64,000 bases of DNA from Xanthobacter sp. YC-JY1 (GCF_021730305.1 NZ_CP032674.1:3395001-3459000); one strand, 5' to 3'; positions 22,287 through 31,459 are shown, counted from the stretch's first letter. The notes: generated by a model not told the origin, from the letters alone. Program-made: numbers and translations.

Positions 22287-23225
22287 ATGGCCGAGCAGGC
22301 GGAAGGAACAGCGGGCAACCAAGGCGCCGGACGCGCGGGCGTGATCGGCCTCGGCTCCATGGGCTTCGGCATGGCGCAATCGCTGCTGCGGGCGGGACTC
22401 GATGTCGCCGGCTGCGATGTGGGCGCGGCCGCGGTAGAGCGCTTCGTCGCGGCGGGCGGGCGGGGTGCGACTTCTCCGGCAGAGGCGGCCGAAGGGGCGG
22501 ACATGGTGGTCAGCGTGGTGGTCAACGCCGCGCAGACCGAGGCCATCCTGTTCGGGCCTTCCGGCGTCTCCGAGACGCTGCCCGAAGGCGCGGTTTTCAT
22601 TTCATCCGCCACCATGGACCCGGACATCGCCCTCAGCCTCGCCGCACGGCTGGAAGCCACCGGACGGCACTATCTCGACGCCCCCATCTCCGGCGGCGCC
22701 CAACGGGCGGCGGAAGGGGCGCTTACCATCCTCGCGTCCGGCAGCGCCGCCGCCTTCGCTAAAGCCAAGCCGGCCCTCGACGCCATGGCCGCCAAGCTCT
22801 ACGCGCTGGGTGACGCGCCGGGTCAGGGCGCCGCCTTCAAGATGATCAACCAGCTCCTCGCCGGCGTGCACATCGCCGCCGCCAGCGAGGCCATGGCCTT
22901 CGCCGCGCGGCAGGGGCTGGACCTGAAAAAGGTCTACGAGGTGATCACCGCCTCGGCCGGCAACAGCTGGATGTTCGAGAACCGCATGCCGCACGTGCTC
23001 GATGGCGACTACACGCCGAAAAGCGCGGTGGACATCTTCGTGAAGGACCTCGGCATCATCCAGGACATGGCGCGCAGCGCGAAGTTCCCGGTACCGGTCT
23101 CGGCCGCCGCCTTGCAGATGTTCCTCGCCACCTCCGCCGCCGGCATGGGCCGCGACGACGACGCCTCTGTCGCCCGCCTCTATGCCCGAATCACCGGCAC
23201 GAAGCTTCCCGGTGAGGGGAACTGA
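22287..23225 (+). CDS. ltnD: L-threonate dehydrogenase-like beta-hydroxyacid dehydrogenase
   Basis: 312 residues from ATG 22287. N-terminal NAD(P) motif GVIGLGSMGFGMAQSL, substrate-binding DAPISGGAQRAAEGAL, catalytic Lys in FKMINQLLAGVH, and C-terminal VDIFVKDLGI, all as in the 3-hydroxyisobutyrate dehydrogenase superfamily. LtnD oxidises L-threonate at C2 to 2-oxo-tetronate. It is divergent from the otnC-like gene with 166 bp between starts, so one control region probably serves both. The isomerase (OtnI) and kinase (OtnK) are not in the window. Tartronate semialdehyde reductase is an alternative. Confidence 0.8.
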   Translation: MAEQAEGTAGNQGAGRAGVIGLGSMGFGMAQSLLRAGLDVAGCDVGAAAVERFVAAGGRGATSPAEAAEGADMVVSVVVNAAQTEAILFGPSGVSETLPEGAVFISSATMDPDIALSLAARLEATGRHYLDAPISGGAQRAAEGALTILASGSAAAFAKAKPALDAMAAKLYALGDAPGQGAAFKMINQLLAGVHIAAASEAMAFAARQGLDLKKVYEVITASAGNSWMFENRMPHVLDGDYTPKSAVDIFVKDLGIIQDMARSAKFPVPVSAAALQMFLATSAAGMGRDDDASVARLYARITGTKLPGEGN

Positions 23226-23364
23226 GGCGCGGCGGGTGTCGCTTTTCTGCCGCGGCAGGGAGGTTACACTCCGTCGCGATTCGTTACCCTCGGGGAACGC
23301 CCGTGCAACCTCGCGCCGCGAGGGTCAGGCGTCGACCCGACGCAACAACACGAGGATCCTGCCG

Positions 23365-23622
23365 ATGACCCTCTCGCTCCGCGCCTCCTTCCTCGCGCTC
23401 CCCCTTCTGGCCCTTTGCGCCGGCCCGGCTCCGGCGCAGACCGCCGCCACCCTCACCGCAGAACAGGCCCAGGCCCTGCGCACCGCCTGCTCTGCGGACG
23501 TGAAGAAGCTGTGCGGCGACGTGCAGCCCGGCGGCGGGCGCGTGGTCCAGTGCATGCAGGGCAAGAAGGAGCAGGCAACCCCGCCCTGTCAGGCCGCCCT
23601 CGGCGCCCTCAGCAAGAAATAG
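23365..23622 (+). CDS. Small secreted cysteine-rich repeat protein (PF00839-like)
   Basis: 85 residues from ATG 23365. Residues 1-24 are a signal peptide (LCAGPAPAQ). One cysteine-rich unit follows: ACSADVKKLCGDVQPGGGRV then VQCMQGKK and PPCQAAL, matching the C-x8-C-x-V-x-GGGR-x3-C-x-C pattern of the Cys-rich GLG1-type repeat common in Rhizobiales periplasmic proteins. Function unknown. A terminator hairpin lies eight bases after the stop. Confidence 0.8.
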   Translation: MTLSLRASFLALPLLALCAGPAPAQTAATLTAEQAQALRTACSADVKKLCGDVQPGGGRVVQCMQGKKEQATPPCQAALGALSKK

Positions 23623-23629
23623 TCGCCGG

Positions 23630-23666
23630 AGCCGGCCTTAGGCGAGCGCCGTGAGGCTGGCTTTTT
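23630..23666 (+). terminator. Rho-independent terminator of the Cys-rich protein gene
   Basis: AGCCGGCCT (23630-23638) pairs with AGGCTGGCT (23654-23662) with one G-T wobble, followed by TTTTT to 23666. Confidence 0.8.
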
Positions 23667-23910
23667 CCCGCCGCGCAATTGCGTGAACTGAGACGGACCG
23701 CCTCTCCGGCGGCCGGACACGGCATAGGCGTAGTGCGAGGCCGCGATCTTTCCCGGTGAGTCAGCTTGACCGCCCTCGCCTCTTCGCAGCGCACGGGCGG
23801 CGCGCGCGCTGCCTTCCTCCGCTCTCCCTCCGTCAACGCGACGGCTGTTTTGCGGCATTGCATCATGGCTCAGGTCGCGTTTCACTGGATGTGATTTGCG
23901 GAGCCTGACC

Positions 23911-25740
23911 TTGCCCCATCCCTCGACCACCCTCGAGACCCCGTTGCTGCGGTTCCTGAAGGACACGCACGCGGACTTCTCCCGCATCGACGAGGGCGAG
24001 GTCGCCTCCTATATCCCGGAGCTGGGCAAGGCCAATCCCGACCATTTCGGCATCGCCGTCGCCACCACGGACGGGCATGTCTATGAGGCGGGCGACACGC
24101 GGGTGCCCTTCACCATCCAGTCGGTGTCGAAGGCCATGGTGTTCGCCCTCGCGCTCGATCTGCTGGGGGCGGAGCGGGTGGAGGCAGCCATCGGCGTGGA
24201 GCCCAGCGGCGAGGCATTCAACTCCATCCGCCTTCGGGCCGACAATAAGCCGTTCAACGCCATGGTGAATGCGGGCGCCATCGCCTGCTCGGGTTTGATT
24301 GCGGAAAGCACCGGCGGGGATGCGTTCGAGCTGATCCGCCAGGCCCTCGGCCGCTTCGCCGGACGCGACCTCGGCGTGGACGAGGCGGTGTTCGAGAGCG
24401 AGCGCTCCACCGGCGACCGCAACCGCGCCATCGCCTACCTCCTGCGCACCTATGGCGGCGTCACGGGCGACGTGGACCGGCTGCTCGATGTCTATTTCCG
24501 TCAGTGCTCCGTGCTGGTCACCGCCCGAGACCTTGCGGTGATGGGCGCGACCTTCGCCAACCACGGCGTCAACCCGCTCACCGGCGTCACTGTGGCGTCG
24601 AACTATGCGGTGGCGCGCACCCTGGCGGTCATGAGCTCGTCAGGCATGTACGACTTCGCCGGCGAGTGGATCTACCGCGTGGGCGTGCCGGCGAAGAGCG
24701 GCGTCGGTGGCGGGATCCTTGCCGCTCTGCCCTCCCAGCTCGGTCTCGGCACCTTCTCCCCCCGCCTCGACATGCACGGCAACAGCGTGCGCGGCATCCG
24801 CACCTGCGAGGCGATTTCCGAAGCCTTCGACCTGCACATGCTGTCGCGGCGGGACGATGTGCGCACCTGCATCGTCGCCGATTATGATTTCCGCACCGTG
24901 CCGTCCAAGCCGGGCCGGCAGCCGCACGAGCAGGACATCCTCTCCGCCCGTTCCGGCGCCATCCGTGCCATCGAGCTGGCCGGAAAGCTCTCCTTCGCCT
25001 CCATGGACTACGTGACCCGGCGCCTCACCGACCCCGCGGGCGTGCCGGAATTCCTCATCCTCAACCTGCACCGCGTCGCCACCATCACCGATGCGGGCCT
25101 GAGGCTGCTGACCGGCCTCATCAAGAACCAGCTGCCGGCCGCCACCACAGCGGTCATCGCCGGCGTCGAGGCCGCCTCCCCGCTCACGCCCCAGCTGAAG
25201 GCCCTGCGCGAGCAGGGCGTGCGCGTGCGCATCTTCCCCACCTATGACGCGGCGGTGGAATGGGCCGAGGATCAGGTGGTGTACCGCCACGGCGGCTTCT
25301 CGCGCATCGAGGTGGAGGCGGACCTCAGCCGACAGGCGCTGCTGGCGGGCCTTTCCCCCCAGGAGCTGGCCGATCTGTCCAGGCTCGGCACCCGCGTCGT
25401 ATTCCCGGCCGGCACACGGATCATCTCCGCCAACGAGCCGCCGGCCAGGGTCTATTTCCTGCTGCGGGGCATGGTCAGTGCGCGCTCGGTGGGAGACGTG
25501 CGGCTCTCCACCATGATTCCCGGCATGGTCTTCGGGGAAATGGCGCTCATCGAGCAGCCGCGCAGCACGGACGTATGGGCCGACACGGAGGCGGTGTGCG
25601 TGGAGGTGACGGCGGACCAGTTCCGCGCCTTCCAGGAGACCCATGCCCGCGCCGCCGACCGGATCATGCGCAACCTCGCCATCCTGCTCGCGGGGCGGAT
25701 GCGCATGGCGACCGCCCGCATCGAGATGCTGACCGGATAA
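23911..25740 (+). CDS. glsA: Glutaminase A with C-terminal STAS and cyclic-nucleotide-binding domains
   Basis: Converts glutamine to glutamate and ammonia. The first 300 residues are a complete serine-type glutaminase: TIQSVSKAMVF (Ser-x-x-Lys pair), NAGAI, ESERSTGDRNRAIAYLL, VGVPAKSGVGGGI. About 345-455 is a STAS-like domain (FLILNLHRVATITDAGLRLL), and 470-600 a cyclic-nucleotide-binding domain with the phosphate cassette FGEMALIEQPRST. This layout suggests allosteric control by cAMP/cGMP or a partner protein. The start is TTG: 23911 has GGAG eight bases upstream, so it is chosen over TTG 23896; no ATG is available. Confidence 0.88.
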   Translation: MPHPSTTLETPLLRFLKDTHADFSRIDEGEVASYIPELGKANPDHFGIAVATTDGHVYEAGDTRVPFTIQSVSKAMVFALALDLLGAERVEAAIGVEPSGEAFNSIRLRADNKPFNAMVNAGAIACSGLIAESTGGDAFELIRQALGRFAGRDLGVDEAVFESERSTGDRNRAIAYLLRTYGGVTGDVDRLLDVYFRQCSVLVTARDLAVMGATFANHGVNPLTGVTVASNYAVARTLAVMSSSGMYDFAGEWIYRVGVPAKSGVGGGILAALPSQLGLGTFSPRLDMHGNSVRGIRTCEAISEAFDLHMLSRRDDVRTCIVADYDFRTVPSKPGRQPHEQDILSARSGAIRAIELAGKLSFASMDYVTRRLTDPAGVPEFLILNLHRVATITDAGLRLLTGLIKNQLPAATTAVIAGVEAASPLTPQLKALREQGVRVRIFPTYDAAVEWAEDQVVYRHGGFSRIEVEADLSRQALLAGLSPQELADLSRLGTRVVFPAGTRIISANEPPARVYFLLRGMVSARSVGDVRLSTMIPGMVFGEMALIEQPRSTDVWADTEAVCVEVTADQFRAFQETHARAADRIMRNLAILLAGRMRMATARIEMLTG

Positions 25741-25855
25741 GGCCTTCCGCTCGCGCTCCGCGCCTAGCACTTTCGGCCTGCCTTGAGCGAAGCCCTTTAC
25801 AACCCCCCGTTCCCCTCCCAGTCTTCTTCCAAAGAGAAGAATTCGGGAGGTGAAG

Positions 25856-26653
25856 ATGGTGGATACGGTGGAGAACCGGCCACAGGCCGTGCAGGCGATG
25901 CCGGCGGTCCGGGCGGTGACGTTCGCGGACGTTAAGGCCTCGCTCATCGAGGGATTGTCGGACTTCGCCCGGGCCCCGGCCTTCGGCCTTGCGTTCGGCG
26001 CGCTCTATGCGGCGGGTGGTCTCGCCATCGTCGCCTGCGTCTTCTTCTTCGAGCTGGGCTATCTCGCCTATCCGCTCTTCGCCGGATCGGTGCTGATCGG
26101 TCCGTTCGTGGCGGCCGGGCTCTACGATGTCAGCCGGGAACTTGAGGCGGGGCGAGAGCCCACGTGGAACGGCGTCCTGTCCACCATCTTCGCCCAGCGC
26201 CAGCGCGAGCTGGGGTGGATGGCGTTCGTCACCATCTTCGCCTTCATCATCTGGATGTATCAGGTGCGGCTGCTGCTCGCGCTGTTCCTCGGCTTCGCCT
26301 CCTTCGCCACGCTCAACGACTTCCTGAAGGTGCTGTTCACCACCTCGGACGGCATCGCCTTCCTGGCGGTAGGCCACGTGATCGGTGCGGCGCTGGCGCT
26401 GGGGCTCTTCTCCATCACCGTCATCTCTTTCCCGCTGCTCATGGACCGGAATCTCGACGTGGTGACCGCGATGATCACCAGCGTGCAGGCGGTGCTCACC
26501 AGCCCCGGGCCGATGATCCTGTGGGGCATCTGCGTCGTGGCGCTGATCGCCATCGGCACGGCGCCGGCCTTCCTCGGGCTGATCTTCGTGCTGCCGGTTC
26601 TGGGGCACGCCACATGGCACCTGTACCGCCGGGCCGTGGCGCCGCTTCCCTGA
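25856..26653 (+). CDS. DUF2189 family integral membrane protein
   Basis: 265 residues from ATG 25856, five bases after a GGAGG site (GTG 25850 overlaps that site). Begins MVDTVENRPQAVQAMPAVRA, then six hydrophobic segments (about 45-65, 70-95, 125-150, 155-175, 180-200, 215-250). FADVKASLIEGLSDFARAPA and LFAGSVLIGPFVAAGLYDVS are the conserved DUF2189 blocks. Function unknown; homologues are sometimes placed near respiratory genes. The gene is a single unit convergent with the NUDIX gene. Confidence 0.82.
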   Translation: MVDTVENRPQAVQAMPAVRAVTFADVKASLIEGLSDFARAPAFGLAFGALYAAGGLAIVACVFFFELGYLAYPLFAGSVLIGPFVAAGLYDVSRELEAGREPTWNGVLSTIFAQRQRELGWMAFVTIFAFIIWMYQVRLLLALFLGFASFATLNDFLKVLFTTSDGIAFLAVGHVIGAALALGLFSITVISFPLLMDRNLDVVTAMITSVQAVLTSPGPMILWGICVVALIAIGTAPAFLGLIFVLPVLGHATWHLYRRAVAPLP

Positions 26654-26692
26654 TACGGCCACGCCGGCGCGAAGGCGCGTCGGCGCACCCCC

Positions 26693-27946
26693 TTAGCGCT
26701 TCGGCTTGGAGGTAGACTTGGGTGCCGATTTGGGCGCGGCCGCCTTGCGAGCCTGCGCCTTCTTGCTGGCAATGGCGCTCTCCGAAGCGGACGCGAGCGG
26801 CGATTTCGCAGACTTGGCTGTCGTGGTCTTGGCTATCGTGGTCTTTGCCCCCGCAGTCTTCACAGCTGGTTTCCTGACCGGCGCAGCTTTGCCCGACGCG
26901 GATTTGGCGGACGCAACTTTTGCCGGTTTCGGGGAGGCCTTGGACTTTGCCGCCTTGGCCTTCGCCGACTTTGCGACCGTCGCGGTCCTGACCGCCTTGG
27001 CGACCGTCGTCTTGGCAGCGCCCCTGGCCCTCGCCCCCGTTTTTGCCGCCCCTGCATCGGCAACAGGGACCGGGGCTGCCTTCGCCTTTGCTGCTGCAAG
27101 CGCCTTGGTCGCCTTGCCCTTGGCGCCCTTGGTCCGGGCGACCGGCGCAGCGTCGTTCTCCTGCGCCTCATCGGCCAGCGACAGGTTTTCCGGGTCCATG
27201 GCAAGCGCCGCGCCGCCCTTCGCGGACTTCGCCTTACCCGCTTTCGCCTTGGTCTCCTTAGCCTTTGCCGACTTCGCGGCAGTCTTTGCCGGCTTCGGCT
27301 CCTTCGGCGGCTTTCCCTTCGGCGCCTCGGGCTCGGCCTCCTCGGTCGCAGCGTCCTTGCCCTTGGCGACCTTGGCTTTGCCGTCCCGGGCCTTGGTCGC
27401 CTTCGCTTTCGCCGGCTTCTCCTTGGCCTCAGACGCTTCGGCGGCGCCCGCGGCTTCGGCCTGCGCTTCCTCCCAGCGTCGCGCCATGATGGCGCCGAAG
27501 GACAGGATCAGCTCGGAGAGGTCCTCCTCCTGAACCGCTGCCGCAGCGGTCTCGATGGAGAACCAGAAGCCGTAACGCTGGAACCGTTCCGGCCACTTCT
27601 GCAGCAGGCGCTTCACCTTGAGCGGGAACACCAGAACGTCGCAAAGCACCGAGCGGGTGCCGAGGCGCTTCTCGTAGGTGTAAGAGCCGAGCGGCTCGCG
27701 GGAGACCACGCCGACGAGGCCAGCCTCCTCATAGCATTCGCGCGCGGCGGTCTTGGGCGGTGTGAGGCCCTTCATGGGCCACCCCTTGGGAATCACCCAG
27801 CGCCGCGTCTCACGGGAGGTGATGAGGCGGATCTGCACCTCGCCGTCGCGCCTGACGCGATACGGCAAGGCGGCATACTGCACCCTGCGCCCGGTCGAGG
27901 CGCCCTTGGCGACCGAAAGATGGGGCCAGTCCGACCAAGGCGCCAT
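26693..27946 (-). CDS. NUDIX hydrolase with a long histone H1-like Lys/Ala tail
   Basis: 417 residues, ATG at 27946. Residues 20-150 form a NUDIX domain of the diphosphoinositol-polyphosphate-phosphatase-like group: RRWVIPKGWPMKGLTPPKTA then ARECYEEAGLVG, with the metal-binding REx2EE core at 69-74 (the upstream Glu of the canonical box is Leu61, as often in this group). From about 165 to the end is a basic, low-complexity tail built from AKAKA, KPAKA and TKA-like repeats. The tail resembles bacterial histone H1-like and HupA/PhaF-type DNA-binding tails. The fusion is unusual; nucleic-acid or polyphosphate binding is inferred. Confidence 0.82.
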   Translation of the reverse strand: MAPWSDWPHLSVAKGASTGRRVQYAALPYRVRRDGEVQIRLITSRETRRWVIPKGWPMKGLTPPKTAARECYEEAGLVGVVSREPLGSYTYEKRLGTRSVLCDVLVFPLKVKRLLQKWPERFQRYGFWFSIETAAAAVQEEDLSELILSFGAIMARRWEEAQAEAAGAAEASEAKEKPAKAKATKARDGKAKVAKGKDAATEEAEPEAPKGKPPKEPKPAKTAAKSAKAKETKAKAGKAKSAKGGAALAMDPENLSLADEAQENDAAPVARTKGAKGKATKALAAAKAKAAPVPVADAGAAKTGARARGAAKTTVAKAVRTATVAKSAKAKAAKSKASPKPAKVASAKSASGKAAPVRKPAVKTAGAKTTIAKTTTAKSAKSPLASASESAIASKKAQARKAAAPKSAPKSTSKPKR

Positions 27947-28093
27947 GGGCGATCCAGGAGCGGGGGAGCGGAAAGAGGAGCCTACGCGACCGAGGACCTC
28001 TTTCTCCGCCCGCCGACGGAAGAATCGGTCATCAAGACTGATCTATCATAAAGCGTTGCGGCGACGAAATTTCGCCGGCCGGCGGCCCGCCCC

Positions 28094-28846
28094 TCACTGG
28101 GGCTCGGCCTCATAGACCAGGACGGTGCGGGCCCGCACCTCGATCTCCCCAGCCTCGACCGGCACGGCCATGCGGGCTGAATCCGCCTTCATCATCATGG
28201 GCGCCGGCATGATGGGTCCGCCGCTCTGCCCCTCGGGCTGGATTGACATGATGCGCGTGAGCCGAAGCCCCGCGGCCGCCGCGACGCCCTTCGCCTGCTC
28301 GATGGCATCCTTCACCGAGGCGGCGCGCGCCTCGCCTTCCAGACGGTCGGTGTCGGCGAGGGAGAAGGAGAGGCCGGAAGCCTGGTTGGCACCGGACTGA
28401 ACCACCTTGTCCAGGAGGCCGCCGAGCTTGCCGAGATCGCGCACCGTGATCCGCACCGAATTGCGCACCTCGAAGCCGATCAGCTTGGGCTGCTCGCGCG
28501 ACGGCGGCTGCGGATAGGACTGCTGCGGCTGGATGGAGAAGGAGGAGGTGGAGATGTCGTTCGGCGCAATGCCGGCCGCCTTCAGCGCCGCGATCACCTC
28601 CGACACCGCCTTGGAATTGGCGGCGAGCGCGTCATCAGCGGTCTTGGCGTTGGTGACGACCCCGGTGGTGAGCACCGCCATATCCGGCGGCGCGGTGCGC
28701 TTCGCCTCGCCCACCACCGTGATGGTGGCCGCCGCAGCCACAGGCCCCGCAACGGCAAGCGTTGCGGCCAAGGCCGCCGCGAACACGGCGGCCGTACTGG
28801 CCGCGGCGCGCGGGAGGGAAACGATGCGGGCCGGCGAATGACGCAT
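28094..28846 (-). CDS. SIMPL domain (DUF541) periplasmic protein
   Basis: 250 residues from ATG 28846 (MRHSPARIVSLPRAAASTAA). A signal peptide ends near VAAAATITVV at about 40. SIMPL features: VVGEAKRTAPPDMAVLTTGV, ANSKAVSEVIAALKAAGIAP, DISTSSFSIQPQ, and the C-terminal EIEVRARTVLVYE. Related proteins include BP26/OMP28 of Brucella, which form periplasmic ring assemblies. The frame extends to 28924 but the selected ATG gives the export signal. Function otherwise unknown. Confidence 0.87.
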   Translation of the reverse strand: MRHSPARIVSLPRAAASTAAVFAAALAATLAVAGPVAAAATITVVGEAKRTAPPDMAVLTTGVVTNAKTADDALAANSKAVSEVIAALKAAGIAPNDISTSSFSIQPQQSYPQPPSREQPKLIGFEVRNSVRITVRDLGKLGGLLDKVVQSGANQASGLSFSLADTDRLEGEARAASVKDAIEQAKGVAAAAGLRLTRIMSIQPEGQSGGPIMPAPMMMKADSARMAVPVEAGEIEVRARTVLVYEAEPQ

Positions 28847-29045
28847 GGAAGTATCCTCGTTCGGCCCCGGGTTTTCTGTCACCGGGACTTGGATGCGCAG
28901 ACGACAGCGCGAACACGGCGCCATTGCGGCGGGCCCGCCCCCGTCCCCATCCCCATCCTAAGGGCATGCGGCTCGCGGGCGGGCGGGAATCTGTTGTTCC
29001 GGAGAGGCAGGATTGATAGAGCAGCAGGAACATGCCGCACTTTGG

Positions 29046-29121
29046 GGGCCTGTAGCTCAATGGTTAGAGCTGACCGCTCATAACGGTTAGGTTGCAGGTT
29101 CGAGTCCTGCCGGGCCCACCA
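29046..29121 (+). tRNA. tRNA with CAU anticodon (tRNA-Ile2 or tRNA-Met)
   Basis: Acceptor GGGCCTG (29046-29052) pairs with CGGGCCC (29111-29117) with one G-T; D arm AGCTCAATGGTTAGAGC; anticodon loop CTCATAA with CAT; T arm GCAGG TTCGAGT CCTGC; A plus encoded CCA to 29121. The GGGCC acceptor and TCATAA loop favour the lysidine-modified isoleucine tRNA reading AUA over elongator Met, but the two cannot be separated by eye. It is not an initiator. Confidence 0.92.
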
Positions 29122-29300
29122 AATCTCAATGGCTTGTGGACGAAGGGCGATCTGCCGCGTCCATGTGTTCGGCGGCCAGGTACCAAATCTGCGGATGGCT
29201 TTCGGGTGACGCGTCCACTCTGGTGGTTGAGAGGGACTATCGCGATGTCCGCTGCCGACGGCAAAGGCTGTCAGGCTCGGACTCGCCGAGAGGGGCGAGA

Positions 29301-29954
29301 CTAGTTCTTCATCCGTCCCGCGGGGGCGCCGGCCACGTACTGGATGGCGCGGTGAATCAGCTCGGCGAGGTTTGTCGCCCCGAGCTTGGCCTTGAGCTGG
29401 GAACAGGTGTTGGCCACCGTCTTGTAGCTGACGCCCAGTTCGTCGGCGATCTGGCCGTAGGCCTTGCCTTCGGCAAGGAGCGCCAGCGCCTGCAACTCGC
29501 GCGGAGTGAGGTCAGCCATCACGCCGCTCCGCCCGCGCGTGCCGAGCAGGGCCACCTCCAGCGCGAGGTCGTGGCTGATGTAGGGCTGGCCGCGCCGCAC
29601 CTTTTCGAAGGCTTCGAGGAGATCGTCGGGCGAGGTGTCCTTCAGGAGATAGCCGGTCGCGCCGGCCTCCAGCGCGCGGCTGGCGATCACCGGGTCCGCA
29701 TGCATGCTGAAGACCAGGATCGGCATGCGCGCCGCCTGCGCCCTCAGCCGCCGCACCAATGCGAGCCCGGCGAGGCCGCTGCCGTTGAGCGCGAGATCGA
29801 CGATCACCACATCCGGCCGCTTGCGCCGGAACAGGCGATAGCCGGCCAGCGCCGTCTGAGCCTCCATCAGGTCCGAGACGCCCGCATCCTCCAGCAGGTG
29901 CCGGCAGCCCTGCAGCACGATGGGATGGTCGTCGATGAGGAGAACGCTGGTCAT
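29301..29954 (-). CDS. mxaX: MxaX-like NarL/LuxR-family response regulator of methanol oxidation
   Basis: 217 residues from ATG 29954 (MTSVLLIDDHPIVLQGCRHL). Receiver domain with acidic Asp8/Asp9, phospho-acceptor Asp53 in VIVDLA, and YLLKDT lysine; C-terminal LuxR-type helix-turn-helix (LTPRELQALALLAEGKAYGQ, then IADELGVSYKTVAN). It overlaps the kinase gene by four bases. The order regulator-kinase-small exported protein, divergent from mxaF, matches the mxaZYX (moxZYX) locus described in Paracoccus denitrificans, where this pair activates methanol dehydrogenase expression. Target sites may be the hexamers at 32262-32365. Confidence 0.82.
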   Translation of the reverse strand: MTSVLLIDDHPIVLQGCRHLLEDAGVSDLMEAQTALAGYRLFRRKRPDVVIVDLALNGSGLAGLALVRRLRAQAARMPILVFSMHADPVIASRALEAGATGYLLKDTSPDDLLEAFEKVRRGQPYISHDLALEVALLGTRGRSGVMADLTPRELQALALLAEGKAYGQIADELGVSYKTVANTCSQLKAKLGATNLAELIHRAIQYVAGAPAGRMKN

Positions 29955-31459
29955 ACCGGATGCCCTGGCCCTGAACGCACGCGCCTACCCTCGGCGGAGG
30001 ACGGGGACGCGGAGGTAGAATGCCCCAACGGGATGGGAAGCTCCACAAAAAGGCGCGCCCCTCCTTCGTTGCCCCGCTCCAGCCGGCAGCTGCCGCCCAG
30101 CGCGCGCACCCGCTCCTTCATGCCCGAGAGGCCGTGGCCCATCGATGGAATGGCCGGTGGCCCCTTCCCGTCGTCCGCGACGACAAGGCGCAGCATCCCC
30201 TCTGCGCCGCGTCGCCCCTCCTCGCCGACGATGATGCGCACGGAACGGGCATTGCCGTGCTTGAGCGCGTTGGTCACACCCTCCTGCGCGCAGCGATAGA
30301 CGGTCGCGTCGAAAGACGGCTCGTAGTGATCGGCGAGCACCCCGGTCTCCAGAGCGAATCGCCGCTCGGGATCGTGCTGGCGGAAATCGGCGACGAGGCT
30401 GGAAAGCACGTCCTTGAGCGGCACGTGGTCGAGCGCGGCGGGGCGGATGCGGGTGAGCAGGCGGCGGTTGGCGACCTGCATCCGCTCGACGATCTCGATG
30501 AGGCTCTTCGCCCGCGCCACCATGCGCTCGGCATTTTCAGCAGGGGCCGTGGCCGCGAGGCGAGCGAGCGAATCGGCGCTGGCCTTCAGGCCGAACATGA
30601 GCGGCCCCAGCTCGTCGTGCAGATCGCCGGCGATCTGGCGGCGCTCGTCCTCCTGCAGGCTCACGAGGCGGGCATAGAGGTGAGCATTCTCCTCCCGCGC
30701 CGCGCCGAGGGTTTCGGCAAAGGCGTTGAAGCGCTCCGCCACCTCGGCGAGTTCGCGGGTCCGGGGCGGCTCGACGCGGCAGGCGAACCCATTGTGCTCC
30801 AGTTCGTCCAGAGCACCGCGGAAGCGCGAGAGATCCCGCCTCACCTGTCCCAGGGCGACGAACAGGGCCGAGAGAATGGCGAAATTCACAGCAAGCGCGA
30901 CGCTGGCGAAATCGAACACGTCGTCCCAGACCTCGGCCACCTCGTCGTCGGGAACGCCCTCGATCCGCACCCGGCCGATAAGGATGCCATCGGCCACCAC
31001 GTCGATCCGGCGCGTGACCTGCGAAACGCCGATCAGACGAGCGAACCAGGAGGGCGCCGCCTCTCCATTCGCGGGCGCGCCATCGGCGGGTAGCACGGCC
31101 GGGCGCCCGTCCGGTCCCTCGAGGGAGATACGCACATGGCGCAGGTGACGCAGATGCGGCGGAAAGGCCGCCGCGAGGGTCGTGCCCTGCTCGCTGGCCA
31201 CGCGCTCGGCCACCTCGCGGACCATGTTCTCGGCCATTTCGACGGAGGCCACCATCTCGCGTCCGGCCGCGACCCGCGCATTCACCACCACCACGGCGCC
31301 CGCCACCACGGCGGCGACCAGATTGATGACGAGCACAGCGCCAAGCACGCGGGTGCGCAGCGACACCCGGCGCACCGACGCCTCCGCTGCGCCCGCCTGA
31401 TCGTCCGCGCCCGCGATGCCTCGCGGCAACGAGGCGCGCGTGGCGGGGTGGACGCTCAT
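29951..31459 (-). CDS. mxaY: MxaY-like membrane sensor histidine kinase
   Basis: 502 residues from ATG 31459. Two membrane spans (about 36-60 and 184-205) enclose a periplasmic sensor domain; HAMP-like linker, then a HisKA_3 dimerisation domain with EDERRQIAGDLHDELGP (His281), and a HATPase domain with EGVTNALKHGNA and VADDGKG and GLSGMKERV. This is the NarX/DesK architecture that pairs with NarL-type regulators. It overlaps mxaX by four bases and mxaZ by four bases, so the three form one transcription unit. The signal it senses is not known. Confidence 0.83.
   Translation of the reverse strand: MSVHPATRASLPRGIAGADDQAGAAEASVRRVSLRTRVLGAVLVINLVAAVVAGAVVVVNARVAAGREMVASVEMAENMVREVAERVASEQGTTLAAAFPPHLRHLRHVRISLEGPDGRPAVLPADGAPANGEAAPSWFARLIGVSQVTRRIDVVADGILIGRVRIEGVPDDEVAEVWDDVFDFASVALAVNFAILSALFVALGQVRRDLSRFRGALDELEHNGFACRVEPPRTRELAEVAERFNAFAETLGAAREENAHLYARLVSLQEDERRQIAGDLHDELGPLMFGLKASADSLARLAATAPAENAERMVARAKSLIEIVERMQVANRRLLTRIRPAALDHVPLKDVLSSLVADFRQHDPERRFALETGVLADHYEPSFDATVYRCAQEGVTNALKHGNARSVRIIVGEEGRRGAEGMLRLVVADDGKGPPAIPSMGHGLSGMKERVRALGGSCRLERGNEGGARLFVELPIPLGHSTSASPSSAEGRRVRSGPGHPV

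Noticed and set aside
29122-29300. Sequence after the CAU tRNA as an integration scar
   Set aside because: Only 180 bp, ordinary composition and no repeat of the tRNA end was found.
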